This document shows, piece by piece, positions 60,385 to 64,000 of a DNA stretch of 64,000 nucleotides. Positions within the stretch are counted from its first letter, which is position 1. Each line of letters begins with the position of its first letter. The notes under the pieces were generated by a model that saw only the letters and a program-made list of their open reading frames with translations, ran no database searches and was not told the DNA's origin. Both the position numbers and the translations under genes were made by a program. Source of the stretch: Euglena gracilis (taxonomy: Eukaryota; Euglenida; Euglenophyceae; Euglenales); contig CP154955.1 in the NCBI GenBank assembly GCA_039621445.1, positions 40,618,426 to 40,682,425 of the forward strand. The letters run 5' to 3'.

Positions 60385-61912
60385 TGATAGTTCTCTGTAG
60401 ACCCTCTTCTCCAATCGCTTCTCATATGCACGTATATTTCTTAGGCGGCGCGGCGTAAGTTGCTCAAAAATTCTGGGATGTTTGAAACGGAGGAGTTGCG
60501 GAAAGGCGCTCCACAAAATGCCCATGAGGTTTTATGAACTTTGGCAATTTAACGCCCATTTTGGCTGGCGTTTAACTCACTGTAAAGACTGTAAACTCAC
60601 TGTAAACCCAAAATTGTGAAAATGAATCAGATAAATTTTCCAAGAACTGGCAAACATTAACAAAACCCCTTTATCCACAGTTAGAGAAAACGAACCGGAG
60701 TGCTGCACGTTTCTTTTGAGGCGCAACAGCAAATCCCCCTGTGGAGGGGGAAAAATGAACAATGACGAGCACTGAAGCAGGAAAATAGGCATTCCGCTTC
60801 AAAGCGAGCACGTCTGAAGTGCAAATGACAGGTAAAAGAACAAGAAGACATTTCATAATAATAAAAACATGGCATTCATGAAAATTGATTTTTCAGGGAG
60901 ATTGCAACGGACACAAACACCAAGGAATAAAATATAATTTATTAATCTGAAGAATACATATTAAAAAGGTGATAGAAACACGGCTATGTGGACAGTCAAA
61001 AAATGGCAACAAAGCTCTTGTTGTGACGACCACCCCCAGATTCGAGTTTAGTGTTGTACCAACATTACCGACAACTTACCAAAACAGTGTTTCTACTTTC
61101 AGATGTCAATGACGAAATCAGGAATCAACTCAAAATCGTGTCAAAACAAACAGCAGGGAGAAGTCAGATGGCCATATGTCTGGGTGGGGTCCCTGACTGT
61201 TTCTGCACATCTTGCCCCCAGCTGCTCCACGTCCCAGCACATGGCCAGTGACTCCTGACGCCCCACATGAATCACAGCCCCCTGCGTGTGATATTGTTGT
61301 TGCTGGTCTGCCCAGTACTGGTGCCCAGAAGCGAGTCGGTTGGGGCATCATACACCTGGCGGTGAACCCTTTGCCCTGCGTATCCGAAACTATTGTTCCA
61401 TTGTGGATCTTGATGCAGTGATATTAATGGTATTCAAATCGCTATTGCGGGTCTTTAAATGTTTTTTCCGGCCTCCAAACACGATGTGCGAAAATCTCGT
61501 CCCCAAATCCCACTATGGATGTTCTCACACCCAGTAAAACCATTAGCAAATGATGTGAGTAAGAATTGCAATATTCCAGATGTGATTGTTTTGCAACAGC
61601 CCTGTTCCGAGGCAGCACCCACCAGGCATTGTTTCAGCGTGCCTTGTCCTCCTCTTCACCCTATCCTGCGAAGTGTGTTGGTCATTGGACCAGCGCTGCC
61701 CCCACGCCTGCCTGTTTGGACTGCACGCTTTGCCCGGCCTCCGGATGCCCTCTCTGTGTGACCCGGGAACTACTTCTGGATTCCCACCCAGCCGTTGTTA
61801 TGGCCCTTGCGTTTGGCATACGGGACAAGTCCCCCAACCTGGTCAGCGTGGGGGGGGGGTGTGCAGCCCGGTTCGCCATACGGACCCAGACCCCGGCGGC
61901 CGGCCCCACCAG
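60118..61912. other. Spacer or intron between block 2 and block 3
   Basis: An AC microsatellite lies at 60,344-60,383. Cys-rich open frames at 61,586-61,800 (CLDCTLCPASGCPLC in one frame) could hide an exon, but no counterpart was found in the other blocks. Otherwise nothing recognised. Confidence 0.35.
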
Positions 61913-62085
61913 TGCCCCCGCTGCTGCTGACGGTCACCCACGTCAACCCGGTGCGGTTCGGCATCCTGCCGGTGGACCAGGACACGGGGGATGAGGACGG
62001 GGCTCTCGTGTTCAACATCCTCGCGGTGTATATGCCGCTGGAGTGCATGGAGAAGCCGGATGGTCTCAACTGTGGGAACCTTGAG
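61913..62085 (+). CDS. Cys-rich repeat gene, exon A3
   Basis: Acceptor CCCCACCAG, donor GAG/GTGTGT. Encodes HVNPVRFGILPVDQDTGDED, then YMPLECMEKPDGLNCGNLE. More diverged than A1 from A2. It shows that a third block begins here; its remaining exons lie outside the window. Confidence 0.65.
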
Positions 62086-63207
62086 GTGTGTATTTGTGCA
62101 TTTGTTTCTGAATAGTTGTGCGACCGGCTTTTTTTTTGGGCGGTGCTGTTAACCACGTTTCCAGCTATGGCTTCTCTCCACTGTGGCCCACAGAAGGCCC
62201 AGACTTGGCCTTGCACCTCGTTGTGGGGGTTGTGAAAGCAAGGGTTTTCGAAAAGGTGGGTGGGTGGGTTTGGGCCCGGTAATAACTGCCTCATCTCCCA
62301 GTAATTGAATTTAATGCCTGGGCGGGGGATGAAATGGGATATGTTCGCGAGTACATACACACGTGCGCACACACGCGCGTGTGTATCTTCTTTCAAAAAA
62401 ATGGGTGTGTCCTACATGTCCAACTGAACCAATGAGTATTTAAATTGCCTGTTGTTTTGGACCATTGGTTGTACTTGGTTCGAGCACTGTTGGATTTCCT
62501 GTCAGGGCGACTAAACTAAAGAGGAGAAAAACCCCCACAATAAGCAGCCTCACAGTCTGTGTGAGGGTGTGAGGGGCCATGGGCTTGGCTTTCCGACCCC
62601 GGGGGGTTTTCCACTTTTTAAAAACAGTTCAGTCACTTTTCAAAAACCAATCACCCACTTCCCAATCCCCCCCAGGGGGAGGTCGGTCATTTTGGCCACT
62701 TGGCCAAAAAAAAATGGTCAAAAATCAAAGGGTTTTGGTAACCCCCCCCCCAAAATTGCCGTCGCCTTCGGCGCCACGTGGCCACTTCGGCCAATCCTGG
62801 CCGACCCCCCCCCCCCAGGAAGTCTGGAGTCCGAAAAAAAAGCAGCGGGAGTGGCGTCGGACACCTGAGGCGATGGCATGGTGAGGGCTGAACAGGCAAA
62901 ATGATTTCATCTTGGAATTAAACACTCACACCGACACAAATACGACTGCAACTGAAAGAATATCTCAGAACATTTCCTTTAACAAGATTGCTCTTGGTCT
63001 GCTTCGCTACATGAAATATATTTGTCTCAAATGGCGAACACTTTTTTTTAAAGAAAAAATGCTTTGTACGACTCCTCTGGAGAGGGTACTAACAGGGGGG
63101 GTTGAGCATTGGTTTGAGTGTGTTTCAGGTTTGGTTTTGAGGTGCATCTGAAAAGGTACAGTGTGCCAAAGAAGTTTTTAAAAACCCTTGAGTTTTGTGG
63201 GTGGGTA
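62086..63207. other. Intron or spacer after A3
   Basis: No exon recognised. It contains a GC-run region with GGCGCC (62,590-62,830), similar in style to the MITE interiors, but I found no clear termini. Confidence 0.35.
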
Positions 63208-63629
63208 CAGTCCCTGGGCGTAAATTGTCCCCCCCCTGAAATTTGGGAATTTTCTTGGTTTTGCAAAAGGCTCCGAAACGGGCGAAACCCCCCCCTTCAG
63301 CCCCAGAGGAACAGCTAAGGCAGGTGGGTTGGGACTTTTTTTTTGTACATGCAAGGGCATCACAGCTTCACCACTTGCATGGCCCCCGGGTCGAAGACTT
63401 GGCATCTTTTGGGTTGTTTGTCCATTGAACCATCCTCGGCATGTATCTATCAATAAGACTCACCTCCCTGAACAGAGGTGTTTCGGAATATACCATAACA
63501 ACCCCACAACATACGGCAAATGAATTCCGAATCCCGGTAGGCTTCATGGCTTCAAAGAATAGAAGGGACGGGACAAAGTGCCCGAAACGGCCGAAAATTT
63601 CCCCCCAGGAAATTTACGCCCAGGGACTG
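63208..63629. mobile_element. Tc1/mariner-like MITE with TA duplication
   Basis: Perfect 19-bp inverted termini CAGTCCCTGGGCGTAAATT, flanked by TA on both sides (63,206-63,207; 63,630-63,631). No transposase ORF. CAGT termini plus TA duplication are typical of Tc1/mariner derivatives. Confidence 0.7.
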
Positions 63630-63631
63630 TA

Positions 63632-64000
63632 CTCAACTCCTCCAAGCTCCAAGGCCCATGTTAGGCCATGGGCTGTGGCATGTATTGTGCACACTCTGAT
63701 ACACACAATCTGACGGTCATTTGTGTGAGAGTAATTTTTTTTTTCAATCTGTGACCCTTTTTGTTTGCCGCTCAAACCCCAGCCCATGAAACACTGGGAT
63801 AGGTGGCATATGGTTCCACCTTTGGACAACACATGACGGCAACCCCTGTCAACGCTGGCTGTGTACTTGGTCAAGGCGACCAATTTGGGCGAAACACAGC
63901 CCAAAATGGCCCAAAATCACCCAAATTTGCACAAAGCCCTGTGCCAGAGCTGGCCGGGGTGGGGCTGCTGTGTGGGGCAGGGTTGTGCTGGTGTGCACAC
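63632..64000. other. Right edge, nothing recognised
   Basis: No exon, repeat or RNA gene that I can support. Confidence 0.3.

Overview
The window is eukaryotic nuclear DNA, most likely from a unicellular alga or other protist. The evidence is GT-AG introns (two of only about 45 nt), the 5' end of a eukaryotic-type serine hydroxymethyltransferase gene, a tandemly duplicated multi-exon gene, and dense retroelements and small TIR elements with runs of G or C. I cannot name the species. DNA methyltransferases inside LTR retrotransposons recall reports from dinoflagellates and charophytes (from memory), so a dinoflagellate or another microalga is plausible but unproven.

Layout. 1-7,222: a Ty3-like element on the minus strand (called E1), with three gag ORFs, aspartic protease, a phage-Dam-like methyltransferase domain, and an RT cut off after motif B. 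7,977-10,093: a plus-strand fragment (D) with protease, a C5-cytosine-type methyltransferase and a Dam-like domain. 10,094-22,695: a near-complete chromovirus-like element (A) with gag, C5-type methyltransferase, Dam-like domain, protease, RT, RNase H, integrase and chromodomain. Its gag-to-RNase H part lies in one reading frame broken only by four stop codons. 22,696-26,886: an internally deleted or recombinant relative (B). 26,887-27,738: the 5' stub of a third (C). 27,739-41,150: non-LTR elements with a restriction-like endonuclease, mostly on the minus strand (N1, N2, N3). N2 carries three 2A ribosome-skipping peptides and again a Dam-like domain. Between N1 and N2 are C-rich arrays in a TIR element and an array of GNRA-type hairpins.

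41,201-41,690: start of an SHMT gene, with a 1-nt frameshift and no later exons recognised. 42,579-43,738: a large fold-back element with nested palindromes. 47,202-62,085: a cysteine-rich, N-glycosylation-sequon-rich gene or gene array whose exon block A-B-C-D-E-F is repeated with a period of about 7.1-7.7 kb (two blocks plus the first exon of a third). Exons C to F join in a consistent phase.

The most distinctive themes are: (1) the same Dam-like methyltransferase module in LTR and non-LTR retroelements of one locus, with a C5-type methyltransferase added in two of them and the module order differing between elements; (2) multi-domain retroelement polyproteins punctuated by in-frame stops (A) or by 2A peptides (N2); (3) a set of non-autonomous elements with CAGG-type termini and 7-8 bp target duplications, resembling hAT MITEs, in introns and once inside an exon; (4) many RNA- or DNA-level palindromes.
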